From contig SIAM01000021.1 in assembly GCA_009691785.1 (NCBI GenBank), forward strand, positions 1-36,034: a stretch of 36,034 bases of DNA, written 5' to 3'. Of this stretch, positions 24,402 through 33,010 are shown in pieces (within the stretch, counting starts at the first letter, position 1; every line of letters begins with the position of its first letter). The notes beneath the pieces were generated by a model. It was not told the DNA's origin. It did no database searches and saw only the letters and a list, made by a program, of their open reading frames with translations. This stretch comes from Phycisphaerales bacterium (GTDB lineage Bacteria > Planctomycetota > Phycisphaerae > Phycisphaerales > SM1A02). The position numbers and the translations under genes were made by a program.

Positions 24402-26003
24402 TCATTTGCGCATTTCAAACGCCACGCTCGCCACGCTCACATCGTCGGTAAATGGGGCGCCCGCAGCGTGCGCGCGTAACAAGTTCATCACGCATGCAAC
24501 ATCGCCGCGCTCGTCGCGGCTGTTGGCAACGCAGTCCAGAACGCGTTGTATGCCCAACTCATCGCCGTCAGCGTTGCGTTGCTCGCACACGCCGTCGCTG
24601 AACAACAAAATGCGATCGCCCGCTTGCAATTGAAACTCGCTGAATTCATAGGCATCATCAATCACACCAATGGGCGGACCGCCATTGGATTGAAGCAATA
24701 ACGCCGAGGCTCCGGCGCGCACAATGGCGCCCATGGCATGGCCCGCGTCCACCATGCGCATCACGCGGCCATCGGCGGACAATCGCATGGCCATCAAGGT
24801 GGCAAATTCGAACGTGCTTCTGTGGCGGCGAACATAGGAATTGACCGCGTTCATTGCATCCACCACCGAACGACCACGCTCCAGTTCCGCAGCTAAATAC
24901 GCTTGAATACTGGCCATCATCATGCCGGCGCTCATGCCCTTGCCAGCCACATCGCCCAGGAAAAACCAGAATCCATCCGCGCCTTCGCCCGCGCCAATCA
25001 TGTCGCCCGCCACAACGCGGCCAGGCTCGCAGTTCAATGTCCAACGCCATGGTCCAACGCTCCCTTGGTCCGTTGGCATGAGCCGTCGTTGCACCTCGTG
25101 CGCAGCGGCGAGTTCCTTTTGAACATGCATTTGTCGATTGACCAAATCTTGCCGACGAATTTCACCCAAACCCATCGCCACAAATTGTCCCAACGCCTGT
25201 GCAAACGCCGCGGCATCGGTGCCTGGCTTCAAGCCGCCGGTTGAATCCAAATATAAAAATCCTTCCATGTTCGCGCCAAGAAAAATTGGAATGCACAACG
25301 CCGCGGTCACGCCTTCGCCCATGATGCTTTCCGACATGTTCATACTGGCGTTGTCTTCAAGCCGCACGGGCTTGCCCTCGGCGGCCGCGTGCAAAAGTGT
25401 GCGGCTAATGCGCGCCTCCGCATCCTTGTAATTGTCCTGCGTCTCTCGCGCAAGCACCTCAAAAGCCAAGTCGTCATGGCCTCGCAACACCAAGGCGCGG
25501 CCAAACCCGGTTCCCTCAAGCAGCGCCGTGGCGGCAGTGCGCGCTAGCGATTTTTCATCGGGCGCTTCCTGCAACTTCGCCGCTACATTCAGCAGCACTG
25601 CCAAGCGGCGTCCCGCCAAATTGTGCAATTCTTCTTGCTCAATCAAGACCACATCGCTGCCAGAATCAGCGGCAGAAACCTGCACAAGCGTCAAGGGCGC
25701 GCCGCCTAAATCCACGCGCAATACATACAAAGCAATTCCTATGTGATCTCCGTGGGCAAGCACGCATGGCTCTTGCGTACCCAGCAATATTCCATTGATC
25801 GCGGTGCCGTGGCGCGAACCGTTGTCAACCAAAGTCCAATTGCCGTTGATGCAATGCAGTGTGGCATGGCGACGCGAAACACGGGGATCATTCAAGTGAA
25901 TCGCGTTATCCGCGGCGCGGCCAACGGAGACCGCCATGGCGGGCGTGAATTCAAATGGAACGCCGGAACCATTTAGAAACGCAAGTTTCAGATTGCAACT
26001 CAA
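24402..26003 (-). CDS. FHA-GAF-SpoIIE type protein serine/threonine phosphatase
   Basis: A 533-aa regulator with three parts. FHA domain (about 5-100): G28-R29, S43-R44-R45-H46, N61 and N70-G71 match the phosphothreonine-binding residues. GAF-like domain (about 130-290): LLNVAAKLQE, then CIPIFLGANMEGFLYLDS. SpoIIE/PP2C domain (about 310-533): EVQRRLMP, VVAGDMIG, GDVAGKGMSAGMMMA, ILLFSDGVCEQ, and FTDDVSVASV, so the metal-binding aspartates are kept. It probably removes phosphate from an anti-sigma-antagonist or similar partner. The start is TTG 26003, which overlaps the TGA of the ExbB-like gene; a later ATG would delete part of the FHA domain. No kinase or STAS partner is nearby. Confidence 0.88.
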   Translation of the reverse strand: MSCNLKLAFLNGSGVPFEFTPAMAVSVGRAADNAIHLNDPRVSRRHATLHCINGNWTLVDNGSRHGTAINGILLGTQEPCVLAHGDHIGIALYVLRVDLGGAPLTLVQVSAADSGSDVVLIEQEELHNLAGRRLAVLLNVAAKLQEAPDEKSLARTAATALLEGTGFGRALVLRGHDDLAFEVLARETQDNYKDAEARISRTLLHAAAEGKPVRLEDNASMNMSESIMGEGVTAALCIPIFLGANMEGFLYLDSTGGLKPGTDAAAFAQALGQFVAMGLGEIRRQDLVNRQMHVQKELAAAHEVQRRLMPTDQGSVGPWRWTLNCEPGRVVAGDMIGAGEGADGFWFFLGDVAGKGMSAGMMMASIQAYLAAELERGRSVVDAMNAVNSYVRRHRSTFEFATLMAMRLSADGRVMRMVDAGHAMGAIVRAGASALLLQSNGGPPIGVIDDAYEFSEFQLQAGDRILLFSDGVCEQRNADGDELGIQRVLDCVANSRDERGDVACVMNLLRAHAAGAPFTDDVSVASVAFEMRK

Positions 26004-26683
26004 CGAATCGCTTCCGCGGGTTCCCGTTGCATGGAAGAATTGCTTTCGTCCAGTTCCTTCAATCTTGTGGGCCGCCGCGGTAATCCAATTTGCGCCGCGG
26101 CAATGACGGATTCCATGCGGCCAAGTCCGCGATCGGCCAAACCTTTGAACGCCATGTAAGGAAAGAGCGTGAGCAGCGCCACTGCAAGACCGCTTGCCGT
26201 GGTGATCAGCGCCTCGCCAATTCCGCCGGACACTCCACGCGGATCGGCCAAGCCACTGGTGTTGCCCAACACTTGAAAGCTTTTGATAATTCCAATTACG
26301 GTCCCTAAAATTCCAATCATGGGGCTTGCCGTGATAATAGTGGACAAAATCACCGAGAAGCGCTCAAGCCGATGGCGCTGAATTTCCGCCGCCGCCGAGG
26401 CCACGCTGTCATCGCTGCCGTCAATCACCATGCGCGCGGCCACGGCCATGTCGGGCAAGGTGCTGCCATCGCATAATTGAATCACCTTGTCGCGCTTGCC
26501 GGCGCGCAGGGCCTCCACCAACGCATCCACTTGGTATTTTGACTTGCGACTTCCCACCTTGCTCCAGAAAATAATCCGCTCCACCGTGAGTGACAGCGAA
26601 AAGATGGCCAAAAATAAAAGCGGATACATGATAAATCCGCCGTGTTGAAGAAAGCCTAAAAACTCGTTGTATGCGCTGCTCAT
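26000..26683 (-). CDS. MotA/TolQ/ExbB-family proton channel protein
   Basis: A 227-aa membrane protein from ATG 26683. Helix 1 is GGFIMYPLLFLAIFSLSLTVERI, followed by a long cytoplasmic loop, then the family signature STIITASPMIGILGTVIGIIKSF and a third helix with ALITTASGLAVALLTLFPY. These are the ExbB/TolQ channel features, which use proton flow to drive a partner across the envelope. An ExbD/TolR partner, normally adjacent, is absent; the next gene is the FHA-GAF phosphatase, overlapping by TTGA. Other upstream ATGs (26695, 26692) overlap the -10-like TATGAT (26691-26696), which lies 7 nt before ATG 26683. Divergent from the prenyl synthase gene. Confidence 0.88.
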   Translation of the reverse strand: MSSAYNEFLGFLQHGGFIMYPLLFLAIFSLSLTVERIIFWSKVGSRKSKYQVDALVEALRAGKRDKVIQLCDGSTLPDMAVAARMVIDGSDDSVASAAAEIQRHRLERFSVILSTIITASPMIGILGTVIGIIKSFQVLGNTSGLADPRGVSGGIGEALITTASGLAVALLTLFPYMAFKGLADRGLGRMESVIAAAQIGLPRRPTRLKELDESNSSMQREPAEAIR

Positions 26684-26690
26684 GGGCGGC

Positions 26691-26721
26691 ATCATAGGCA
26701 ATCTTGGCAACATTATATACT
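26691..26721. promoter_or_regulatory. Divergent -10-like elements for the ExbB-like and prenyl synthase genes
   Basis: Minus strand: TATGAT at 26691-26696, 7 nt before ATG 26683. Plus strand: TATACT at 26716-26721, 4 nt before ATG 26726 and 7 nt before the in-frame ATG 26729. Both are good matches to TATAAT and neither gene has a Shine-Dalgarno, so both messages may be leaderless. Only 42 bp separate the two start codons. Confidence 0.4.
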
Positions 26722-26725
26722 GCAA

Positions 26726-27610
26726 ATGATGCTTGAATTGAAGTCGCCACAACTTTTAACAGACACCGAATTGCTTGCGCACATTGAAGGCGCGCTCACG
26801 CAAGTGATCGCCACTCGTTCGCTTGCGGCAAAGTTAAAAGAAGCCACGCAATACGCGCTCTTGGGCGGTGGCAAACGCGTGCGACCATTGCTGTGCTTGC
26901 ATTGTTGCGCCGCCGCAAATGGAAACATGGATCACGCCATGCCCGCCGCGGTAGCCATTGAAATGATCCATGCTTTCAGTTTGGTGCATGACGATTTGCC
27001 GGCGCTTGACAATGACGATCTGCGCCGCGGGCGCGCCACCACCCATGTGGCTTTCGGCGAGGCGCTGGCCATTCTCGCCGGCGACGCGTTGCTTTCAATC
27101 GCCTTTGAACAAGCGCTTTCATGCGTCATTGGCGCGGCGCACATTGCGCATGAACTGGCCAGCGCCACCACTGAAATGATTTCCGGACAAGTGCTTGACA
27201 CGCTTGGTGGATTTCCAAAGGACTTCAACCCCGCGCAACAACTGGAACTGATCCACCGCCAAAAAACTGGCGCGCTGATTCGCGCCGCGTGCCGCATGGG
27301 CGCCTTCGCCGCGGCCGCCAATGCCGACACGCTTGATCGCCTGACGCGCTGGGGCGAAACCATGGGACTGATGTTTCAAGTGGTGGATGACATTTTGGAT
27401 GAGACCCAATCCAGCCAACACTTGGGTAAATCCGCAGGGAAAGACGCGGCGCAAGGCAAAATGACCTATCCAAAAATTCATGGCCTTGCGTGGAGTCGCG
27501 ACCATGTCAAGGAACTTCTAGAGCACAGCGAGCAACTTCTCAAGCCGCTCGGCGCGCCGGCGCAACCGCTACGAACAATGGCGCAAGCGTTGGCAACTCG
27601 TACAAAGTAA
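26726..27610 (+). CDS. ispA: Trans-polyprenyl diphosphate synthase (farnesyl/geranylgeranyl type)
   Basis: A 294-aa protein with GGGKRVRPLL, the first aspartate-rich motif LVHDDLPALDNDDLRRG, RQKTGALIRAACRMG, and the second motif FQVVDDILDE followed by GKSAGKDAAQGKMTYP. This is an IspA-type short-chain isoprenyl synthase condensing IPP with DMAPP or GPP. Product length (C15 or C20) cannot be settled; the residues before the first Asp motif are Phe-Ser-Leu-Val-His. The second ATG at 26729 may be the real start given the -10-like position. It precedes dxs by 174 bp on the same strand, a pairing common in bacteria. Confidence 0.92.
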   Translation: MMLELKSPQLLTDTELLAHIEGALTQVIATRSLAAKLKEATQYALLGGGKRVRPLLCLHCCAAANGNMDHAMPAAVAIEMIHAFSLVHDDLPALDNDDLRRGRATTHVAFGEALAILAGDALLSIAFEQALSCVIGAAHIAHELASATTEMISGQVLDTLGGFPKDFNPAQQLELIHRQKTGALIRAACRMGAFAAAANADTLDRLTRWGETMGLMFQVVDDILDETQSSQHLGKSAGKDAAQGKMTYPKIHGLAWSRDHVKELLEHSEQLLKPLGAPAQPLRTMAQALATRTK

Positions 27611-27741
27611 CTTTTTGCAGACTTCCAAGCGCGGGTCGTAAATACTCGCAACCAATATCACACCACTTTCCCGCGCAATATGCGCCGTTTAGTTTGCGCT
27701 TCTTTTTTGCGTCAACGCGTGACTTTCAACCAAACTTTCGC

Positions 27742-27779
27742 TAGACTTCCCTTAGGCGTTTCGCCCTTCGCACTAACCT
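27742..27779 (+). promoter_or_regulatory. Two -10-like elements upstream of dxs
   Basis: TAGACT (27742-27747) has GTGACT 17 bp upstream as a -35 candidate and would give a leader of about 30 nt. TAACCT (27774-27779) lies 5 nt before ATG 27785 and would give a leaderless message. No Shine-Dalgarno precedes the ATG. Confidence 0.35.
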
Positions 27780-27784
27780 ACGAC

Positions 27785-29746
27785 ATGGCCATCCTTCCCA
27801 CCATTCATTCCCCCGCCGACCTCAAAGCTCTGGCGCCATCCGATTTGCCCCAACTTGCCGCCGAAGTTCGCAAGGCCATTTGCGACCAATGCATGACTTC
27901 CGGCGGCCACCTTGCGCCAAATCTTGGCGTGGTTGAACTCACCATCGCAATGCATTATGTTTTTGACTTCAGCCGCGACCGCATGTTGTGGGATGTTGGC
28001 CACCAGTGCTACACGCACAAACTTCTCACAGGTCGGCAACCACTTTTAAACAGACTTCGCCAACGCGATGGCATGGCTGGTTTTCCAGAGCCGCGCGAAA
28101 GCGTGTACGACTTGTTCAGCGTGGGCCACGCCGGCACCGCAATTTCCACCGCCGTGGGAATGGCGCGCGGCGATTCGCTCAACGGCGACGGCTTTGATGG
28201 AACAAATCCAAACGGCCGCCGCGTTGTGTCGCTTATTGGCGACGCCAGCATTGTCAACGGCCTCGCCATGGAAGGTCTCAACAGCGCTGGCACATTGCGC
28301 CGCCAATTCCTTGTGGTTCTCAACGACAACGGCATGAGCATCGCCAAGCCGCAAGGCGCGCTGGCCAGCTACTTCGACCGCCTGCGCATGAGCCACGGCT
28401 ACGCGGAATTTAAAAAGCGCGCCAAAGATGTCGCCAAACTTATTCCTGGCGGCCGCGAAATGTCGGAGCTGTATCACCGCATGGGCGACATGAGCAAAGC
28501 CGCCATTAGCCACGACGCGTGGTTTGAGCACTTTGGAATTGTCGCTGTTGGTCCAATCGACGGACACGATTTCAATTCGCTGATTGAGTTCTTCACCGAG
28601 GCCAAGCACTTTGACCGCCCAATGGTCTTGCATGTAAAAACCGTCAAAGGCAAAGGGTTTTCATTCTGCGAATCCGATCCATCGACCACGCATTCGCCTG
28701 GACCATTCTCCGTACCCGACATGGAAAGCGAAGGCTGCCGCATTGAGTTGAAGAAAAGTTCGCGCTCATTCACAAGCGCCGTTGGCGAAGCGTTGACGGA
28801 AGTCATGAAGCGCGATCCAAAGGTTGTGGCGTGCACCGCGGCCATGCCGGACGGCACCGGAATTTCCAAAGTTGCCGCCGCGTTTCCAGAGCGCACGTGG
28901 GACACGGGCATTTGCGAAAGCCACGCCATGGACATGATGGCTGGCCTTGCCAAGGCTGGTTGGAAACCTTTCTTTGCCGTGTACAGCACCTTCATGCAAC
29001 GAGCTTTTGATCAGGCTTTCCAAGAAGTCGCGCTGCAAGGACTCGCCGTTCGCTTGTTGCTTGATCGCTCCGGCTTGGTTGGCAACGACGGCGCCGTGCA
29101 TCACGGCTTCTGCGATATTTCGCTGTTGGCTTCGCTTCCAAACGCCGTCTTGATGGCCGCCATGGATGAACCAAGTTTGAAGGCCGCGCTTGAATTCATG
29201 CGCAAGCACGACACCAGCCTCAGCGCGCTTCGCTATCCGCGCGATGCCGTCAGCGACATGTTCGCCACGCAAGAGTGCCCGGAATTTGTTGTGGGCAAGG
29301 CGCGCGCCCTGCTTGAGCACAATTCCCCCGATGTCGCGGTTATGGCGTACGGCGTCATGGCCATTGAAAGCGCAAACGCCCTCAAATCTCTTGACAGCGA
29401 ATATCGCGTGAACTTGTATGACGCGCGCTTCGCCAAACCAGTCGACATTCAACTGCTTGAATCGCTGCTCAGCAAAAACATTCCCGTGGTCACCGTGGAA
29501 GATCATTCCGTGCGCGGCGGCTTTGGTAGTTGTGTGCTTGAAGCCTGCAATGAACGCGGCTTAGACACTCGGCTCATCACGCGCGTGGGTTTGCCTGATC
29601 AATGGATTTATCAAGGCGAGCGCCGCGAGCAACTTGCGGAAGCCGGCATTGACGCCACCAACATTGCACGCACTATTCGCGCCGTGGTGGAAGCCGCTCC
29701 CAAAGCCACTCGCGCCACCACCAAAAGCGCCGTTCGCGTTTCATAA
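27785..29746 (+). CDS. dxs: 1-deoxy-D-xylulose-5-phosphate synthase
   Basis: A 653-aa protein from ATG 27785, the position that matches family N-termini; the frame continues upstream but with no homologous look. Motifs: SGGHLAPNLGVVELTIAMHY, DVGHQCYTHKLLTGR, the thiamine diphosphate site GDASIVNGLAMEGLN with NDNGMSI, AFDQAFQEVALQ, and DRSGLVGNDGAVHHG. It condenses pyruvate and glyceraldehyde 3-phosphate to DXP, the first and rate-setting step of the MEP pathway. It follows the prenyl synthase gene; ispG is also in this window. Confidence 0.97.
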   Translation: MAILPTIHSPADLKALAPSDLPQLAAEVRKAICDQCMTSGGHLAPNLGVVELTIAMHYVFDFSRDRMLWDVGHQCYTHKLLTGRQPLLNRLRQRDGMAGFPEPRESVYDLFSVGHAGTAISTAVGMARGDSLNGDGFDGTNPNGRRVVSLIGDASIVNGLAMEGLNSAGTLRRQFLVVLNDNGMSIAKPQGALASYFDRLRMSHGYAEFKKRAKDVAKLIPGGREMSELYHRMGDMSKAAISHDAWFEHFGIVAVGPIDGHDFNSLIEFFTEAKHFDRPMVLHVKTVKGKGFSFCESDPSTTHSPGPFSVPDMESEGCRIELKKSSRSFTSAVGEALTEVMKRDPKVVACTAAMPDGTGISKVAAAFPERTWDTGICESHAMDMMAGLAKAGWKPFFAVYSTFMQRAFDQAFQEVALQGLAVRLLLDRSGLVGNDGAVHHGFCDISLLASLPNAVLMAAMDEPSLKAALEFMRKHDTSLSALRYPRDAVSDMFATQECPEFVVGKARALLEHNSPDVAVMAYGVMAIESANALKSLDSEYRVNLYDARFAKPVDIQLLESLLSKNIPVVTVEDHSVRGGFGSCVLEACNERGLDTRLITRVGLPDQWIYQGERREQLAEAGIDATNIARTIRAVVEAAPKATRATTKSAVRVS

Positions 29747-29845
29747 TTTTCCGCTCCAATAGCGCTCATCACGTTCAATGTTGTGTCATGCATTGCAAGC
29801 ATGTTCAAAGCGTCATTTTTGCATTGTGAATTCGTCCATTTCGCC

Positions 29846-29851
29846 TAGGAT
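29846..29851 (+). promoter_or_regulatory. -10-like element before ffh
   Basis: TAGGAT ends 9 nt before ATG 29861, preceded by CGCC. No Shine-Dalgarno is present. Very short or no leader expected. No -35 found. Confidence 0.25.
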
Positions 29852-29860
29852 TGCCCGACC

Positions 29861-31345
29861 ATGTTTGAATCACTCTCAGAAAAATTGGGCGGCGCACTTC
29901 GGCGGCTCTCTGGCCGCGGAAAAATTACCGAAGAGAATGTGCGCGAGGCCATGGCGGATGTTCGCACCGCTTTACTTGAGGCCGATGTGCATGTTGAAGT
30001 GGTGCGCGACTTCTGCGACTCCATCGTGCAAGAAGCCATTGGCGGCGAAGTCACCAAGAGCCTGAACCCCGCGCAGGAAATTGTTGGCCTTGTGCACAAA
30101 AAACTTGTGAGCTTGATGGGTCCGGTGGATCCCAACATTATGTCCGTCACGCCGGGACCAACCGTGGTTCTGTTGTGCGGTTTGCAAGGCGCTGGAAAAA
30201 CAACCACCGCTGGAAAATTGGCGGCGCGTTTAAGCGAGCAAGGCCGCAGCGTTTTGGTGGCGGCGTGCGATTTGCAACGGCCCGCCGCCGTGGAACAATT
30301 ACGAATTGTCACCGAGCAAGTTGCCGCCGAGGGCAAGGGTGGCGCACGCGTGGCTTTCTTTGGCGAGCCCGACAAATGCGCGGAATATGGCAAAGCCGTT
30401 GGCGTGGCCGTTGGCGTAGCCCAGCGCGCATATCGAGCAGCGCGCGAAGGTCGCTTTGACACACTCATTGTTGACACCGCGGGTCGCTTACATGTTGACG
30501 ACACGCTCATGCGCGAATTGCAAGGCGTTCGCCGCGCCACCGAGGCGCATCAAACATTATTGGTGGTTGACTCAATGGCTGGTCAAGACGCGCTGATCGC
30601 GGCGAAATCTTTCCATGAACAGTTGCATGTCGACGGCATCATTCTCAGCAAGTTCGACTCCGACAGTCGTGGCGGCGCGGCGCTGAGCGTGAAGTATGTC
30701 ACTGGCGCGCCCATTCTTTTTGTGGGCGTGGGCGAGCGCTTTGACGCGCTTGAGCCATTCCATCCGGAACGCATCGCCGGCCGCATGTTGGGCATGGGCG
30801 ACGTGGTCAGTTTGGTGGAAAAAGCGCATAAAGAAGTCGACCAAGATGAGGCCGAGCGCATGGCGGAGCGCATGGCCAAGGGCCAATTCACCATGGATGA
30901 TTTTCTGTCGCAGCTGAAATCGCTGCGGCGCATGGGCCCCATGAAACAAATCTTGGGAATGCTTCCAGGAGTTGGCTCCATGATGAAAGATGTGAATGTG
31001 GATGACAAGCAACTTGACCGCATCGAAGGCATCGCGCGCAGCATGACCGCCGCTGAGCGCAAAGATGTGCGCTGCGTTGACCAGCAAAAAAGCCGCGCGC
31101 GCCGCATCGCCGCGGGCAGCGGTTCCACCATCGCGGAGGTGGGCAAACTTGTGAAGCAATTTGAAGTCATGCAAAAAATGACCACGCAACTTGCCGGCCT
31201 TGGCGCCATGGGAAAAATGAAAGCCATGAAGAACATGGCCTCTGGCGGCCCCGGCGGCATGCCAAACATGGGCGCGTTGATGGGACGCAAGTCCACGCAC
31301 ACCGAAAGCATCAAGAGCAAATTCAAGTCACGCAAAAAGCGCTGA
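29861..31345 (+). CDS. ffh: Signal recognition particle protein Ffh
   Basis: This 494-aa SRP GTPase has the N domain (1-95), then G domain motifs GLQGAGKTTTAGKLA, DTAGRLHVDD, and SKFDSDSRGGAALS in place of the usual TKLDGDxRGG. The methionine-rich M domain binds SRP RNA; it contains QLKSLRRMGPMKQILGMLPG and RRIAAGSG. The C-terminal tail is rich in Met, Gly and Lys and ends KFKSRKKR. It delivers nascent membrane proteins to the FtsY receptor. The usual downstream rpsP-rimM-trmD genes are absent; the gene ends in a convergent junction with the AI-2E permease gene. Confidence 0.97.
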   Translation: MFESLSEKLGGALRRLSGRGKITEENVREAMADVRTALLEADVHVEVVRDFCDSIVQEAIGGEVTKSLNPAQEIVGLVHKKLVSLMGPVDPNIMSVTPGPTVVLLCGLQGAGKTTTAGKLAARLSEQGRSVLVAACDLQRPAAVEQLRIVTEQVAAEGKGGARVAFFGEPDKCAEYGKAVGVAVGVAQRAYRAAREGRFDTLIVDTAGRLHVDDTLMRELQGVRRATEAHQTLLVVDSMAGQDALIAAKSFHEQLHVDGIILSKFDSDSRGGAALSVKYVTGAPILFVGVGERFDALEPFHPERIAGRMLGMGDVVSLVEKAHKEVDQDEAERMAERMAKGQFTMDDFLSQLKSLRRMGPMKQILGMLPGVGSMMKDVNVDDKQLDRIEGIARSMTAAERKDVRCVDQQKSRARRIAAGSGSTIAEVGKLVKQFEVMQKMTTQLAGLGAMGKMKAMKNMASGGPGGMPNMGALMGRKSTHTESIKSKFKSRKKR

Positions 31346-31419
31346 CATTGCAAGCGCGCCAAAGCGTCGACATTCTGAGCGCATGAATTGAATTTCCATT
31401 GTGTCAAAGCGTTGACACA
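31336..31419 (+). repeat. Three copies of an AAAGCG-GACAYW-like 14-mer
   Basis: AAAGCGCTGACATT (31336-31349, containing the ffh stop), AAAGCGTCGACATT (31361-31374) and AAAGCGTTGACACA (31406-31419, one arm of the hairpin). Spacing is 25 and 45 bp. Meaning unknown. Confidence 0.5.
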
Positions 31420-31423
31420 TTTC
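31400..31423. terminator. Bidirectional hairpin between ffh and the AI-2E permease gene
   Basis: TGTGTCAA, loop AGCG, TTGACACA form a perfect 8-bp stem followed by TTTC on the plus strand. It lies 55 nt after ffh and 48 nt beyond the stop of the convergent gene. The stem is modest and the T run short. Confidence 0.45.
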
Positions 31424-31470
31424 GCTTGGCTCAACCAATCCATCGACAAACAAAAAACAAATGACCTGCG

Positions 31471-32910
31471 TTAATTCAGCGGCAACAAATCGTCCGCCTG
31501 GCCGCTGCCCCACGCTTTCACGCGCGGCATGATCACTTCGCGCCCATAAATCTTCAAGCACGCCGCCACCGGAATGCTAAGCAACATTCCGTACACGCCC
31601 GCCAGCGCCGCGCCCGCCAACACCGCCACAAATATGCTCACCGGCCCCAAGTCCGTGGCGCGTCCGGCGATCACTGGAATCAGCACATATCCCTCCAGTA
31701 ATTGCACTATGGCATAGACCAACGACGGCCCAAGCACAATCCACATCCAACTCATGCGCGCCTCCTCGGGCAGCACAAGTTGGTCCACAATCAACAGACC
31801 AATGGCAATAGGCAAACCCACCGCGCTTAAATACGGCACCACGCTGAACAGGCCAATCACCAACCCCAGCGTGATTGCGTATGGCACGCCGCACACCTTC
31901 CAACCAATCGCAAACAGAATGGCCATGATCAAACTAATCACAATTCTCCCGCGCACAAATCCGCTCACGGCGTGGTCCATCTCCACAATCAACTTCACGG
32001 TTCCTTCGCGGTGCTTCTCTGGAATCAAGTCACTCAACTTGGCGATGGCCGATGGAAAGCTGACGGAGAAAAACCAAAAGTAAAACGGAATCAACGCCGT
32101 CAAGAATCCAATGGTGAGAAATTCCAGCGCCGTGATCAACACGCCTTGCACGCTGGAGCCAAATATGTTGGTCAATGAAAATGCCGCGCCGGTTTGCGCT
32201 CCAAAATAACCGCGCTTGTTCAGCGCCTCCACCACGGCAATATCAATGTCCGCTTGGTTCACCAATTTCGTTGATGGTTGATCCGCAACTATCGTGGCCG
32301 TGGCTTTCGCTGCGGTATTCGCGGCGACGCCCGAATCAGTTTTTTGCGCCTTGGCGGCGTCAGCGCTGGCGGGCGCCTGCGATTTCGCGGAGTCGGCATT
32401 CAGAGCGCTGGCTGGTTTCGCCGTTGCATTGCTTGCATCCACAGCAAATGCGCTCGGCGCAATGCCACTACCAGAACCAACATTCTCGCTGAACCACGAG
32501 CGGATTTTTTGCACTTGATCTTGATACGGATCCGGCACAACCGCCTGCGCGCGGTCAATCACGGAGTTGAAGCGGCCACTGCGAAATGATTCCACAAATG
32601 AAACACTTTGACCAATTACAATAGGCACCGCGATCACCAACGCCACAAGCAATCCCAACCCCGCCGTCGCCATAATGGTTCCCACCGCCGCGGGCCGCGA
32701 CATGCGCAAACGCTGGCACAAACTTTCCACCAGTGGCTCCACCAAGTACGCAAGCCCGAATGCAATCAACAGCGGCACCGTTACCGAGCGCATGGCGTAG
32801 CCCGCGTAGAAAATCACAACAAACATTGCAATGACAAGCGCGTCACGAACACCTTGGATTTGCCACAAGTGCAATTTGGACAGACGCGTTGTGTCTTGTT
32901 CGTCGGGCAT
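31471..32910 (-). CDS. AI-2E transporter (PerM/YdiK) family permease
   Basis: A 479-aa membrane protein from ATG 32910. The N-terminal helices (IAMFVVIFYAGYAM, VTVPLLIAFGLAYLVEPLV), the amphipathic segment with PIVIGQSVSFVESF, and the C-terminal block SVVPYLSAVGLPIAIGLL, GYVLIPVIAGRATDLGPVSIF and LLSIPVAACLKI are typical of this family, whose members export small molecules or act as sodium/proton antiporters; a true AI-2 role is not implied. Residues about 145-214 are an unusual Ala/Ser/Lys-rich, low-complexity insertion in a loop. The frame continues to a TTG at 32937, but TAGCAT (32918-32923) lies 7 nt before ATG 32910, favouring it. Confidence 0.88.
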   Translation of the reverse strand: MPDEQDTTRLSKLHLWQIQGVRDALVIAMFVVIFYAGYAMRSVTVPLLIAFGLAYLVEPLVESLCQRLRMSRPAAVGTIMATAGLGLLVALVIAVPIVIGQSVSFVESFRSGRFNSVIDRAQAVVPDPYQDQVQKIRSWFSENVGSGSGIAPSAFAVDASNATAKPASALNADSAKSQAPASADAAKAQKTDSGVAANTAAKATATIVADQPSTKLVNQADIDIAVVEALNKRGYFGAQTGAAFSLTNIFGSSVQGVLITALEFLTIGFLTALIPFYFWFFSVSFPSAIAKLSDLIPEKHREGTVKLIVEMDHAVSGFVRGRIVISLIMAILFAIGWKVCGVPYAITLGLVIGLFSVVPYLSAVGLPIAIGLLIVDQLVLPEEARMSWMWIVLGPSLVYAIVQLLEGYVLIPVIAGRATDLGPVSIFVAVLAGAALAGVYGMLLSIPVAACLKIYGREVIMPRVKAWGSGQADDLLPLN

Positions 32911-33010
32911 GTAGCGAATGCTAAACGATTCCGCCAACTCTGGCGATGGTCTCAGGTTCCAATTTCAACATTCGCAAAGACTCGCGCATGCCCCGCGAAA
33001 GACCTTTAGT

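Noticed and set aside
28766..29506. 246-codon open frame on the minus strand
   Set aside because: Antisense to dxs with no domain-like content.
30572..31449. Two open frames of 242 and 288 codons on the minus strand
   Set aside because: Both lie antisense to ffh and look like shadows rich in His, Ala and Met from the reverse of its M domain.
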